NCBI RefSeq assembly: GCF_042643165.1
Contig: NZ_JBHRSH010000002.1
Span: 558,001 to 622,000, forward strand
Reading direction: 5' to 3'
DNA from: Hyphococcus aureus
Lineage (GTDB): Bacteria; Pseudomonadota; Alphaproteobacteria; Caulobacterales; Parvularculaceae
Length of the DNA: 64,000 nt
Position 1 is the first letter of the stretch, and each line of letters begins with the position of its first letter. Below are positions 33,359 through 42,641 of the stretch, piece after piece. Below the pieces are notes generated by a model. It saw only the letters and a program-made list of their open reading frames with translations, was not told the origin of the DNA and searched no databases. Position numbers and translations under genes: made by a program.

Positions 33359-33831
33359 TATTCTTCCTCGTCATCCCGCCCAGACTCATTCCAGCGGGCG
33401 GCGTCCTTGTAATCCGCATGTCGCGGTTCGATCCACACCGCGCCGCCCTCGCGAATTTCCTTTTTCCAGAACATCGCCTCAGTTTTCAGATAATCCATAA
33501 GGAAATCAGCCGCCTCGAAGGCTTCCCGGCGATGGCGGCTCGCCACGCAGACCATGACTATGGTGTCGCCCGGCGCCAATTCGCCGACGCGATGGATGAT
33601 GAGCGCGTCGTCAATCTCCCAGCGTTCTCGGGCCTTATTCTCTATCTCTGCAATGGATTGTTCCGTAACGCCCGGATAATGTTCAAGACACAGCGCCTTG
33701 ACGCTGTCACCGCCCGCGGCGGCGCGCACTTTGCCAACAAAGCTGACAATAGCCCCGGCGCCGGACGCTTCTTTCTCAAAGGCGGAAAGCTCCGCGCCCG
33801 GATCGAATGGATCTGAGATAACCCGGATCAC
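33358..33831 (-). CDS. moaE: Molybdopterin synthase catalytic subunit
   Basis: A 157-residue large subunit of molybdopterin synthase, which transfers sulfur from the MoaD thiocarboxylate to cPMP. It contains GAIVSFVGKVRA near the N-terminus, the LCLEHYPGVTEQSIAEIE helix, HRVGELAPGDTIVMVCVASR and the catalytic Lys region FLMDYLKTEAMFWKKE. Start codon GTG at 33831, three bases after the moaD stop. Its C-terminal tail is slightly longer and acidic (DDEEE). Confidence 0.95.
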   Translation of the reverse strand: MIRVISDPFDPGAELSAFEKEASGAGAIVSFVGKVRAAAGGDSVKALCLEHYPGVTEQSIAEIENKARERWEIDDALIIHRVGELAPGDTIVMVCVASRHRREAFEAADFLMDYLKTEAMFWKKEIREGGAVWIEPRHADYKDAARWNESGRDDEEE

Positions 33832-33834
33832 AGC

Positions 33835-34089
33835 TCAACCGCCGCTCACAGGCGGCAAAAAGGCGATCTCATCTTCATCGCTGATCGCCGCGTCACGCGA
33901 GGCGATCATTTCATTCACAATAAAGCGCACGGAATTTTCATTAAGCGCCGAGGCGAGCGCCGCCTCTTTGGCGCTGAGCGCCGAGACCAGATCATCAATG
34001 GTCTGTGTTTCAGGCGCGAGCGATAGATCGCGCGATCGCCCGCCAGCCGCGTCCGCCAGTTTTCCAAAAAACAGAATGCGCGCCATCAT
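33835..34089 (-). CDS. moaD: Molybdopterin synthase sulfur carrier subunit
   Basis: An 84-residue ubiquitin-like sulfur carrier. It starts MARILFFGKLADAAGG and ends in the essential double glycine (AFLPPVSGG), which becomes thiocarboxylated. ATG 34089 shares its last base region with the moaA stop; two in-frame Met codons are adjacent. Part of the tight moaA-D-E-B-C-moeA run. Confidence 0.95.
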   Translation of the reverse strand: MMARILFFGKLADAAGGRSRDLSLAPETQTIDDLVSALSAKEAALASALNENSVRFIVNEMIASRDAAISDEDEIAFLPPVSGG

Positions 34090-35087
34090 CAGCCTCCGGT
34101 CACCGACATGTGCCGGGAAACCGCCGGCGCGGCGCCGCGTTCGGTAATATCAAACGCGTGGCGTTCAGGTTTTTTAAGCATGGCGCGGTCGAGCGCTACG
34201 TTTAGCGCTTCATCGGGGTTTGGCCCACGCAAGGCGGCGCGCAGGTCAATCTTGTCGCCATGGCCAAGACACATGTAAATCTCGCCGGTGCAGGTGACGC
34301 GCACCCGGTTGCACCCTGCACAGAAATTATTGGTCAGCGGCGTGATAAGGCCGAGCGCGCCGCCGGTTTCCTCGACTCTCATGTAACGCGCCGGACCACC
34401 GGTTTTCATCTCCATTGGCGTCAGGGTCCATCGCGCTTGCAATTTGTCCTGCACCGCTGTGAGGGGCAGATATTGATCGACACGATCTTCTTCGATCTCA
34501 CCAAGCGGCATCACCTCTATAAGCGTCAGGTCCATGGCCCGGCCATGAGCCCATTCGATCATCGCCGGAATTTCATCTTCATTGACGCCCTTAAGCGCCA
34601 CCGTGTTGATCTTGACCTTGAGGCCCGCCGCCTGCGCCGCATCAAGACCACGCAGGACATCCGAGAGACGATTGCGGCGCGTCAGCGTTTCAAACTTTGC
34701 ATCGTCCAGCGTATCAAGAGAAACATTGATGCGTTTCACGCCGAGCGAGGCCAGCACATCCGCATGATGGTGAAGCTGCGTCCCGTTGGTAGTCAGCGTC
34801 AGCTCGTCGAAATCGCCTTTTTCAAGTCTGCGCCCGAGCCGCGCCATCAAGGTCATGATGTCCCGGCGCACCAAAGGCTCGCCGCCGGTGATGCGGATTT
34901 TTTTGACGCCGCGATCAATGAACGCGCCCGCGAGCCGCTCCAGCTCTTCCAGGCTCAACACATCCCGCTTGGGGAGGAACTTCATCTCCTCCGCCATGCA
35001 GTATGTGCAACGCAGATCGCAGCGATCTGTCACCGAGAGGCGCAGATAGGTGATCTGGCGGCCGAATGTATCGCGAAGCGCTTTCAT
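34089..35087 (-). CDS. moaA: GTP 3',8-cyclase (radical SAM)
   Basis: A 332-residue radical SAM enzyme, first step of Moco synthesis. The SAM-binding cluster motif is C23-x3-C27-x2-C30 in TDRCDLRCTYCMAEE. The second, GTP-binding [4Fe-4S] cluster is in FCAGCNRVRVTCTGEIYMC. The C-terminus ends in the conserved GG pair (MSVTGG). It is the first of six moa/moe genes on the minus strand and follows fhs by 52 bases. Confidence 0.97.
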   Translation of the reverse strand: MKALRDTFGRQITYLRLSVTDRCDLRCTYCMAEEMKFLPKRDVLSLEELERLAGAFIDRGVKKIRITGGEPLVRRDIMTLMARLGRRLEKGDFDELTLTTNGTQLHHHADVLASLGVKRINVSLDTLDDAKFETLTRRNRLSDVLRGLDAAQAAGLKVKINTVALKGVNEDEIPAMIEWAHGRAMDLTLIEVMPLGEIEEDRVDQYLPLTAVQDKLQARWTLTPMEMKTGGPARYMRVEETGGALGLITPLTNNFCAGCNRVRVTCTGEIYMCLGHGDKIDLRAALRGPNPDEALNVALDRAMLKKPERHAFDITERGAAPAVSRHMSVTGG

Positions 35088-35139
35088 GGTTCTAATCTAC
35101 CATGTGGGGCGCTTCGCGAGCAATTCCAGTCATTAAGAC

Positions 35140-36840
35140 CTAAGCCAACCCAACGATCTGGCCATCCTTGTCGAGGCCGATTTCCAGCGCCGCCGGTTTT
35201 TTCGGCAGGCCCGGCATGGTCATGATGTCGCCGCAGACCGCCACGACGAAGCCCGCGCCGGCGGAAAGCCGCGCTTCGCGCACTTCCAGCGTATGGCCTG
35301 ACGGCGCGCCCAGATTGGTCGGGTCTGTCGAGAAGCTGTATTGGGTCTTGGCAATACACACGGGAACGTGACCGAAACCGAGCTTTTCGAATTCCTTAAG
35401 GCTATTCGCCGCAGCGGAAGACAGCGAGATGCCTTCGGCCCCGTAAATCTCCTTCGCCACCGTTTCGATCTTTTTGGCCAGCGGCGTGTCGTCCGGGTAC
35501 AGCAACTTGCCTTCAGACTTGCCCTTGTCGAGTTCTTCTTTGACCGCCGTTGCAAGCTCAACAGCGCCTTTGCCGCCTTCGGCCCAATGTTTGGACAGCG
35601 CGACTTTAACACCGAGCTCTTCACCAAGCTTCTTGATGACCGCAACTTCCTCATCCGTGTCATGAATGAAATGGTTGATGGCGACGACTGGATTGAGACC
35701 GTATTTCTTGAGATTGGTGATGTGGCGCTTGAGATTGACAGCGCCTTTTTCAACGGCGCCGGCGTTGGGCGCGCCAAGATCGCCTTTGGCGACGCCGCCC
35801 TGCATTTTAAGCGCGCGCACCGTCGCAACCAGAACAACCGCATCCGGCCACAAGCCCGACTGACGGCATTTGATGTCGAGAAACTTCTCCGCGCCAAGAT
35901 CAGCGCCGAAGCCCGCCTCGGTTACGACCACATCGGCGAGCTTCATCGCTGTCTTGGTCGCCATCACGGAATTACAGCCATGGGCGATATTGGCGAACGG
36001 ACCGCCATGAATAAAGGCGGGGTTGTGCTCAATGGTCTGCACCAGGTTTGGCTGTAGCGCGTCTTTCAGGAGCACCGCCATGGCGCCGTCGGCGCCGATA
36101 TCGCCTGCCGTCACCGGCGACTTGTCGCGGCGACGCGCGACAATGATCCGGCTCAAGCGTTCGCGCAAATCTTCAATGTCATTGGCGAGACACAGGATCG
36201 CCATGACTTCCGAGGCGACCGTAATGTCAAAACCATTTTCTCGCGGCACGCCATTGGCGGGCCCGCCAAGGCCGATGACGATATTGCGAAGCGCGCGGTC
36301 ATTCATGTCGACCACACGGCGGAACACGACGCGGCGCGGATCGATTTCCTGCTCGTTGCCCCAGTAAATATGGTTGTCGATCAACGCCGCCAAAAGACTG
36401 TGCGCCGAGGTGATCGCGTGGAAGTCGCCGTTAAAATGAAGGTTGATGTCTTCCATGGGGATGACTTGCGCGCGGCCGCCGCCAGCGGCGCCGCCCTTCA
36501 TACCGAAGCAAGGGCCAAGCGATGGCTCGCGAAGGCAGACCATGGCGTTGACGCCAATCTGGTTAAGCCCGTCAGTAACGCCGACGCTTGTCGTCGTCTT
36601 GCCCTCGCCCGCCGGGGTCGGCGTAATGGCGGTGACGAGCACGAGCTTGCCGTCTTTCTTGCTCTTCAAGGAGTTGATGTATTCGAGGGAGACTTTCGCC
36701 TTGTGATGACCGAAAGGCACCAGCGCTTCCGGCGGCACGCCGAGACGTTTTTCCGCGAGCGGCAGGATCGGGTCCATGGTCGCCGCGCGGGCTATTTCGA
36801 TGTCAGGAGCGCCCGGTGCGGGCAAATTATCTTGCGTCAT
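35140..36840 (-). CDS. fhs: Formate-tetrahydrofolate ligase
   Basis: A 566-residue enzyme that forms 10-formyl-THF from formate, THF and ATP. The P-loop is TAITPTPAGEGKTTTSVGVT. Other family segments are LREPSLGPCFGMKGGAAGGG, IHGGPFANIAHGCNSVMAT and VTEAGFGADLGAEKFLDIKC. It sits between fdhD and moaA, so formate can be oxidised by Fds or fed into the folate one-carbon pool from one locus. A 17-base inverted repeat at 36885-36901 lies 45 bases upstream of the start. Confidence 0.97.
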   Translation of the reverse strand: MTQDNLPAPGAPDIEIARAATMDPILPLAEKRLGVPPEALVPFGHHKAKVSLEYINSLKSKKDGKLVLVTAITPTPAGEGKTTTSVGVTDGLNQIGVNAMVCLREPSLGPCFGMKGGAAGGGRAQVIPMEDINLHFNGDFHAITSAHSLLAALIDNHIYWGNEQEIDPRRVVFRRVVDMNDRALRNIVIGLGGPANGVPRENGFDITVASEVMAILCLANDIEDLRERLSRIIVARRRDKSPVTAGDIGADGAMAVLLKDALQPNLVQTIEHNPAFIHGGPFANIAHGCNSVMATKTAMKLADVVVTEAGFGADLGAEKFLDIKCRQSGLWPDAVVLVATVRALKMQGGVAKGDLGAPNAGAVEKGAVNLKRHITNLKKYGLNPVVAINHFIHDTDEEVAVIKKLGEELGVKVALSKHWAEGGKGAVELATAVKEELDKGKSEGKLLYPDDTPLAKKIETVAKEIYGAEGISLSSAAANSLKEFEKLGFGHVPVCIAKTQYSFSTDPTNLGAPSGHTLEVREARLSAGAGFVVAVCGDIMTMPGLPKKPAALEIGLDKDGQIVGLA

Positions 36841-36884
36841 CAGATCTTAGCCGGTCCTGCCGGCCCTCCCTTATTTTTTGAGAT

Positions 36885-36901
36885 TGTATGTATAGCATAC
36901 A
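36885..36901. promoter_or_regulatory. Inverted repeat upstream of fhs
   Basis: TGTATG-TATAG-CATACA, perfect 6-bp arms around a 5-base centre, in the 62-base gap between fdhD and fhs. Its centre also looks like a -10 element on the minus strand. A GntR- or similar-family operator controlling fhs and the downstream moa genes is plausible. Confidence 0.45.
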
Positions 36902-36902
36902 T

Positions 36903-37691
36903 TTATGGGGCGGCGCGAACAAAAGTCTTTCCATCTCGGCAATACAAACTGAGATTCGCCTCCTGCGCCTTTGCAATTGCGAAAGAAGTGGGCCCGGATA
37001 CGCTGGCCACGGCCTGAACGCCTATTCTCGCGCATTTCTCGATGATTTCATAGGAACACCGGCTCGACATCAGGACAAAGCCGGCCGTCATGTCCGCGCC
37101 CACACGCGCCAGAGCGCCAATAAGTTTGTCGAGGGCGTTGTGGCGACCCACATCCTCGCGCACGCTTAATATGGCGCCGTCGCGCGACACCCAGGCGGCG
37201 GCGTGGACAGTCCTCGTGGCTTCGTTCAATGGCTGGTGCGTGCGCAGGTTGGCCAAAGATTGCTCCAGCGCCTCCGTAGGGATCTCCACGGGCGCGTCAG
37301 CGACTTTAGGAAGCGTTTCAAAAAACGTCTCAGCGTTTTCAAGGCCACAGACGCCGCATCCCGCGCGCCCAACCAGATTGCGCCGTTGCTGACGGATATC
37401 GAGCCGCTCCAGCCTTTCAGGCGCGATGGAAAGATGCAGTTCTATCCCCCGAGGGCTCTGGTGAATGTCGACGGAGGAAATGTCATCCAATTTGTCGACG
37501 ACCCGCTCCGTCAGAGAAAAGCCGACAGCGAAATCCTCCATATCGGCGGGGGTCGCCAGCATGACGGCGTAATTGCGTTTGTTATAAACAAACGCGACCG
37601 GCGTTTCAGCCGGGACGCGCCACGCTCCACCCGTGATAGGGGTTTCCCGTTCGGGAGGCGGCGCGTCGCCGAACCTGTTGAAGGTCGTCAC
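36903..37691 (-). CDS. fdhD: Formate dehydrogenase accessory sulfurtransferase
   Basis: A 262-residue protein that passes sulfur from a cysteine desulfurase to the Mo-bisMGD cofactor of formate dehydrogenase. The catalytic C-x-x-C lies in GRAGCGVCGLENAETF. Other family segments: AVMLATPADMEDFAVGFSLTE and DVGRHNALDKLIGALARV. It starts with GTG at 37691, one base after the fdsA stop. In fds operons of other bacteria this gene is called fdsC. Confidence 0.95.
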   Translation of the reverse strand: MTTFNRFGDAPPPERETPITGGAWRVPAETPVAFVYNKRNYAVMLATPADMEDFAVGFSLTERVVDKLDDISSVDIHQSPRGIELHLSIAPERLERLDIRQQRRNLVGRAGCGVCGLENAETFFETLPKVADAPVEIPTEALEQSLANLRTHQPLNEATRTVHAAAWVSRDGAILSVREDVGRHNALDKLIGALARVGADMTAGFVLMSSRCSYEIIEKCARIGVQAVASVSGPTSFAIAKAQEANLSLYCRDGKTFVRAAP

Positions 37692-37692
37692 G

Positions 37693-40557
37693 CTATTCCG
37701 CGGGCTCCACGACGCCCTCGGTCAGAATCCGGCGCAGTTCCGGCGTTGTCGCTTCATATTCTTCCTGCCACTGCGATTTATGGTTCGCCGGCGCGACCTC
37801 GACAGCCGTCACCTTGTATTCAGGACAGCTTGTCGCCCAGTCGGAATTTTCCGTCGTCACCACATTGGCGCCCGTCTCCGGGTGGTGGAAGGTCGTATAG
37901 ACAACGCCCGGCGCCATGCGGTCGGAAACAAGCGCCTTCAGCGTGATCTCCCCCTTGCGGCTGCGGATGGAGACCCAGTGACCGTCTTGAACGCCTCGCG
38001 CTTGCGCGTCGGAAGGATGTATTTCAAGCACATCTTCAGCGTGCCAGTCGCTGTTATGCGTGCGCCGCGTTTGCGCGCCCACATTATATTGCGACAGAAT
38101 TCTGCCAGTTGTGAGAATGAGCGGAAACTTGCGGTTGGTTTTCTCCGTCGTCGGCACATATTCGGTAACGACGAACAGTCCCTTTCCGCGCACAAAACCG
38201 TCCACATGCATGATCGGTGTGCCGTCAGGCGCATCGTCATTGCATGGCCATTGCACGCTGCCGCGCTCATCCAGCATTTTGTGCGAGACATGCGCGAAGG
38301 TCGGCGTCAGCTCTGCGATTTCATCCATGATTTCGGCCGAGCTTTCGTAATTCATCTCAGCATAACCGAGCGCATTACAAAGCATCTGCGTTGCTTCCCA
38401 TTCCTGAATGCCGGTCTGGGTGCGCAAGGCCGGGCGCACACGGTTGATGCGCCGTTCCGCATTGATGAAACAGCCGTCTTTTTCAAGGAACGAAGTGCCC
38501 GGAAAGAAGACATGGGCGAAACGCGCCGTCTCGTTCAGGAAGAGATCCTGCACGATGATGCAGTCCATCGCCCTCAAGGCGGCTTCGACATGAAGCGTAT
38601 TGGGATCGGACTGGGCGATGTCCTCGCCCTGAACGTAAAGACCTTTGTAACTGCCGGCGATCGCCTCATCGAACATATTCGGAATGCGATAACCAGGTTC
38701 GGCATCCTGTTCGCGTCCCCAGGCCTTTGAGAAGAGCGCGCGCGCAGCATCGTCCTTGACGGAGCGATATGCGGAGAACTCATGCGGGAATGAACCCATA
38801 TCGCAAGATCCCTGCACATTGTTCTGACCGCGCAGCGGGTTAACCCCAACGCCGCGGCGGCCGATATTGCCGGTCGCCATCGCGAGGTTCGCCATGCCCA
38901 TAACCATGGTCGATCCCTGACTGTGCTCAGTGACGCCAAGGCCGTAATAGATCGCGGCGTTGCCGCCGGTCGCATAAAGCCTTGCAGCCGCGCGAATGTC
39001 CTCAGCGGGAACGCCCGTGGATTTAGACACTTCCTCAGGTGAATTTTCCTCACCTTTCACGAAGTCGAGCCATTCCTTGAATGACGGCAGATCGCAGCGC
39101 TCCTTGATGAATGCTTCATCAAGAAGGTTTTCCATCGCCGCCACATGGGCGAATGCATTGACCATGGCGACATTCGTGCCCGGCTGCAGCGGAAGGTGGT
39201 GAGCTGCCGAGATATGCGGGGTTTTGACGAGATCAATGGCGCGCGGATCGACGATGATCAGCTTGGCGCCCTCGCGCAGGCGGCGCTTCATCTGTGATGC
39301 AAACACCGGGTGCGCGTCTGTCGGGTTGGCGCCGATAATCAAAACGACGTCCGCTTCCTCGACGCTGTCAAAATCCTGCGTCCCGGCCGATGTGCCAAAG
39401 GTCTGGTTGAGACCGTAGCCTGTGGGTGAGTGACAGACCCGCGCGCAGGTATCGATATTGTTGTTGCCGAAAGCGGTGCGGACCATTTTGACAACGGCCC
39501 ACACTTCCTCGATCGTGCAGCGCGAGGATGAAATGGCGCCAATGGATTTCCGGCCGTATTTCTCCTGCGTCGCTTTCAGTTTTGTTGCGGCGAAATCGAC
39601 AGCCTCCTGCCAGCTGACCTCACGCCACGGATCGGTGATCTTGTCGCGGATCATGGGACTCGTAATGCGGTCCTTGTGGGTCGCATAACCCCAGGCGAAG
39701 CGCCCCTTAACGCAGGAGTGGCCGTGATTGGCCTTGCCGTCTTTGTGCGGCGTCATGCGGATCACCTGATCGCCTTTAAGTTCGGCCTTGAAGGAACAGC
39801 CGACGCCGCAATAGGCGCAGGTGGTCAGCACCGTGCGATCCGGCACGCCATGTTCGACAACGGATTTTTCCTGCAAGGTCGCGGTCGGGCACGCCTCAAC
39901 GCAGGCGCCGCAGGAAACGCATTCTGAATCGAAGAAGTTGGCGCCGCCCACAGCCACGCGAGAATTAAAGCCGCGGCCTTCGATGGTCAGCGCGAGCGTC
40001 CCCTGCACTTCGTCGCAGGCGCGCACACAGCGAGAGCAGACAATGCATTTTGAGGGATCATATTCGAAGTAAGGGTTCGATACGTCCTTGGAGAGCTTGG
40101 TGTGGTTCTCACCCTCATATCCATAACGCACTTCACGCAGGCCGACCGCGCCGGCCATGTCCTGCAATTCGCAATCGCCATTGTCAGAACAGGTGAGACA
40201 ATCGAGCGGATGGTCGGAAATATAAAGCTCCATGACGCCGCGACGCAGTTTCGCGAGGCGATCCGTCTGGGTGCGGACTTTCATGCCTTCACGCACGGGC
40301 GTCGTGCAGGAAGCGGGCGTACCCTTGGCGCCGTCGACCTCGACGAGGCACAAACGGCAGGAGCCAAAGGATTTCACTACATCCGTGGCGCAGAGTTTCG
40401 GAATGGATATCCCGATCTCCTGCGCGGCGCGCATGATGCTGGAACCCTCTTCCACTTCGACGTTAAAGCCGTCGATTTCCACCGACACCTTCTTGCCCGC
40501 GCCGTTTTTCGACTTCGGTTTCGGCGTGCCGTAATCAGTTTCTTTCAAGAGGGCCAT
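37693..40557 (-). CDS. fdsA: NAD-dependent formate dehydrogenase, molybdenum alpha subunit
   Basis: A 954-residue catalytic subunit. The N-terminus carries a NuoG-like set of clusters: [2Fe-2S] (FGSCRLCLVEV), His/Cys [4Fe-4S] (HPLDCLTCSDNGDCELQ), and two ferredoxin-type motifs (CIVCSRCVRACDEVQG and CVSCGACVEACPTA). The Mo-bisMGD part then begins with TCAYCGVGCSFKAEL. The molybdenum ligand is a cysteine, C375 in CARVCHSPTGYG, not selenocysteine. This is the oxygen-tolerant soluble FdsA type. Electrons pass to FdsB/FdsG and NAD+. C-terminal MGD-binding domain includes ILTTGRILSQYNVG. Confidence 0.96.
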   Translation of the reverse strand: MALLKETDYGTPKPKSKNGAGKKVSVEIDGFNVEVEEGSSIMRAAQEIGISIPKLCATDVVKSFGSCRLCLVEVDGAKGTPASCTTPVREGMKVRTQTDRLAKLRRGVMELYISDHPLDCLTCSDNGDCELQDMAGAVGLREVRYGYEGENHTKLSKDVSNPYFEYDPSKCIVCSRCVRACDEVQGTLALTIEGRGFNSRVAVGGANFFDSECVSCGACVEACPTATLQEKSVVEHGVPDRTVLTTCAYCGVGCSFKAELKGDQVIRMTPHKDGKANHGHSCVKGRFAWGYATHKDRITSPMIRDKITDPWREVSWQEAVDFAATKLKATQEKYGRKSIGAISSSRCTIEEVWAVVKMVRTAFGNNNIDTCARVCHSPTGYGLNQTFGTSAGTQDFDSVEEADVVLIIGANPTDAHPVFASQMKRRLREGAKLIIVDPRAIDLVKTPHISAAHHLPLQPGTNVAMVNAFAHVAAMENLLDEAFIKERCDLPSFKEWLDFVKGEENSPEEVSKSTGVPAEDIRAAARLYATGGNAAIYYGLGVTEHSQGSTMVMGMANLAMATGNIGRRGVGVNPLRGQNNVQGSCDMGSFPHEFSAYRSVKDDAARALFSKAWGREQDAEPGYRIPNMFDEAIAGSYKGLYVQGEDIAQSDPNTLHVEAALRAMDCIIVQDLFLNETARFAHVFFPGTSFLEKDGCFINAERRINRVRPALRTQTGIQEWEATQMLCNALGYAEMNYESSAEIMDEIAELTPTFAHVSHKMLDERGSVQWPCNDDAPDGTPIMHVDGFVRGKGLFVVTEYVPTTEKTNRKFPLILTTGRILSQYNVGAQTRRTHNSDWHAEDVLEIHPSDAQARGVQDGHWVSIRSRKGEITLKALVSDRMAPGVVYTTFHHPETGANVVTTENSDWATSCPEYKVTAVEVAPANHKSQWQEEYEATTPELRRILTEGVVEPAE

Positions 40558-40570
40558 GATGCCGTCTCCA

Positions 40571-40616
40571 TTCTGCCGCTTGTCGCGGCGTGTCGTATTC
40601 TGCCGCCTTCGCGGCG
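40571..40616 (-). repeat. Two tandem hairpin repeats between fdsB and fdsA
   Basis: TTCTGCCGCTTGTCGCGGCG (40571-40590) is repeated as TTCTGCCGCCTTCGCGGCG (40598-40616). Each copy folds into a small stem (GCCGC/GCGGC) with a short loop; together they fill most of the 63-base spacer. They may set fdsB:fdsA mRNA stability or processing. Confidence 0.55.
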
Positions 40617-40620
40617 GGTC

Positions 40621-42177
40621 CTACTCAGCCGCCTTCAGCGACGACTTGATCCCGAAATCCTCCGGGAAATATTTCACCGCGCTTTGCACCGGAATCGGCG
40701 TCATGCCGCCCATGGCGCAAAGCGAGCCGTCCACCATCAACTCACAAAGGTCGTTGAGGACTGTTAAATTCTTGTCGCGGTCGACGCCCGCCGTGATGCG
40801 ATCCACCGTCTCGACGCCGCGGACCGAGCCAACGCGGCAGGGCGTGCACTTGCCGCAGGATTCCTCAACGCAGAATTCAAAGGCGTAGCGCGCCTGATCC
40901 GCGAGGTTGATGGTGTCATCATACACCACAAGGCCGCCATGACCAACGCCGGCGCCATGCTCGATCATGGTTTCGTAATCCATTTTGAGATCGAAAAGAC
41001 GGGGCGGCAGATAGGCGCCGAGCGGCCCGCCAATCTGCACTGTGCGGACCGGCCGTCCCGAAAATGTCCCGCCGCCGATCTCTTCCACCAGCTCGCGCAA
41101 GGTGACGCCGAAAGCCGTCTCATAAAGACCGCCATGTTTGACATTGCCGGCGATCTGGAACGGCATTGTGCCCGTCGACTTGCCCATGCCGTAGTCACGA
41201 TAATATGCGGCGCCTTTCTCAAAAATCGCCGGAACCGAGCAAAGTGAAATGACGTTGTGGACAAGGGTCGGCTTGCCGAAGAGACCTTCAAGCGCGGGGA
41301 GCGGCGGCTTGGCGCGCACTTCGCCGCGTTTGCCTTCAAGGCTGTTCAGGAGCGATGTCTCTTCGCCGCAAATATAGGCGCCGGCGCCCATGAAGACGTC
41401 AATGTCGAAGGCCTTGCCGGACCCACGAACATTGTCGCCGAGGAGCCCTGCCTGACGCGCATTGGCGATCGCTTCGTTCAGAACGCGCGCGGCGATCGGA
41501 TATTCCGAGCGTAAATAGATATAGCCCTGTGTCGCGCCAACAGCGACGCCAGCAATGGTCATGCCTTCGATCAGGGTGAAGGGGTCGCCTTCCATGATCA
41601 TACGGTCGGCGAAGGTGCCGCTGTCGCCTTCGTCCGCATTGACTACAATGTATTTCTGATCCGCTTGCGCGCCTGCGACGGTCTTCCACTTAATGCCGGC
41701 CGGGAAGCCTGCGCCGCCGCGTCCTCTCAGGCCAGACTGCATCACCTCTTCGCAGATGGCGGCGCTGTCCATTTTGAGCGCTTTGTCGAGACCGGCGTAA
41801 CCGCCATGGCTTTGATAGTCTGCAACGGAAACCGGATCGACAACGCCGCAGCGCGCAAAGATCAGGCGCGTCTGGTTTTTCAAAAATGGAATGTCTTCCA
41901 CCGGCCCGACATTTTTGTCGTGCTTGCCGTCACCCGTCACCACATCGAGAAGCGACGCCGCATCATCTTCATTCACCGGACCGTAGCCGATGCGCTTGCC
42001 GTCTTTTTCGATTTCAACAAGCGGCTCCAGCCAGTGCATGCCGCGCGAGCCGGTGCGCATAAGCTTAAGCTCAAGCTTGCGCTTGGCGGCTTCGGCTGAA
42101 AGCGCATCCGCAAGATCGTCAGCGCCCATGGCGACAGCCGTTGAATCAAGAGGGAGATAAATTGTCAGCGCACTCAT
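40621..42177 (-). CDS. fdsB: NAD-dependent formate dehydrogenase, beta subunit (NuoF-like)
   Basis: A 518-residue FMN- and NAD-binding subunit with an N-terminal thioredoxin-like part. The FMN/NAD segment is GLRGRGGAGFPAGIKWK followed by VVNADEGDSGTFADR. The [4Fe-4S] motif is VEESCGKCTPCRVGS. It takes electrons from FdsA and reduces NAD+. The ATG overlaps the fdsG stop by four bases. Confidence 0.96.
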   Translation of the reverse strand: MSALTIYLPLDSTAVAMGADDLADALSAEAAKRKLELKLMRTGSRGMHWLEPLVEIEKDGKRIGYGPVNEDDAASLLDVVTGDGKHDKNVGPVEDIPFLKNQTRLIFARCGVVDPVSVADYQSHGGYAGLDKALKMDSAAICEEVMQSGLRGRGGAGFPAGIKWKTVAGAQADQKYIVVNADEGDSGTFADRMIMEGDPFTLIEGMTIAGVAVGATQGYIYLRSEYPIAARVLNEAIANARQAGLLGDNVRGSGKAFDIDVFMGAGAYICGEETSLLNSLEGKRGEVRAKPPLPALEGLFGKPTLVHNVISLCSVPAIFEKGAAYYRDYGMGKSTGTMPFQIAGNVKHGGLYETAFGVTLRELVEEIGGGTFSGRPVRTVQIGGPLGAYLPPRLFDLKMDYETMIEHGAGVGHGGLVVYDDTINLADQARYAFEFCVEESCGKCTPCRVGSVRGVETVDRITAGVDRDKNLTVLNDLCELMVDGSLCAMGGMTPIPVQSAVKYFPEDFGIKSSLKAAE

Positions 42178-42632
42178 GACGCGCTTTCCTTTTTGGCGCG
42201 CTCGAACGCTTTTTCTATCTTTCCTGCATCCGCCATACCCACCAGTCGGCCATCAACCATCGCGGCCGGCGCCGTTGAACAAAGACCAAGACAATAAACA
42301 GGTTCGAGCGTGATATCTTTAGATGCGCTTGTCTCGCCCATTTTCAAGCCGAATTTCTTTTCAACGGCCTTGATGAAGTCGCGCCCGCCCGCCGCCTGAC
42401 ACGCCTCCGCAGCGCAAAGGCGCATAACGGTCTTGCCTTGCGGCGCGCGTTTGAAGTCGTGATAAAAGCTGATGACGCCTTTCACTTCAGCGCGCGAAAG
42501 ATTGAAGGCGCGCGCGGCTTCCGCTTCGGTATCCTCCGGCAAAAAACCGTGAACGCGTTGCACTTCATGCAATGCGGAAATAAGGCCGCCGGTGCGGCCG
42601 ACAAAAGGCTCAATCAGGCTTGAAAGGGTCAC
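42174..42632 (-). CDS. fdsG: NAD-dependent formate dehydrogenase, gamma subunit (NuoE-like)
   Basis: A 152-residue [2Fe-2S] thioredoxin-fold subunit. Cluster ligands are in LCAAEACQAAGG and YCLGLCSTAPAAMV. It opens the fds operon. The predicted start is a GTG at 42632 (TLSSLIEPFVGRTGG); no strong Shine-Dalgarno is visible, and a 7-bp inverted repeat lies 10-35 bases upstream. Confidence 0.94.
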   Translation of the reverse strand: MTLSSLIEPFVGRTGGLISALHEVQRVHGFLPEDTEAEAARAFNLSRAEVKGVISFYHDFKRAPQGKTVMRLCAAEACQAAGGRDFIKAVEKKFGLKMGETSASKDITLEPVYCLGLCSTAPAAMVDGRLVGMADAGKIEKAFERAKKESAS

Positions 42633-42641
42633 GCGCAGTTT

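Noticed and set aside
37633..38730. Long plus-strand frame (365 codons) antisense to fdsA, with similar ones antisense to moaA, fhs, frmA and the sterol desaturase gene
   Set aside because: All lie opposite well-conserved genes and show no domain, start site or composition of real proteins.
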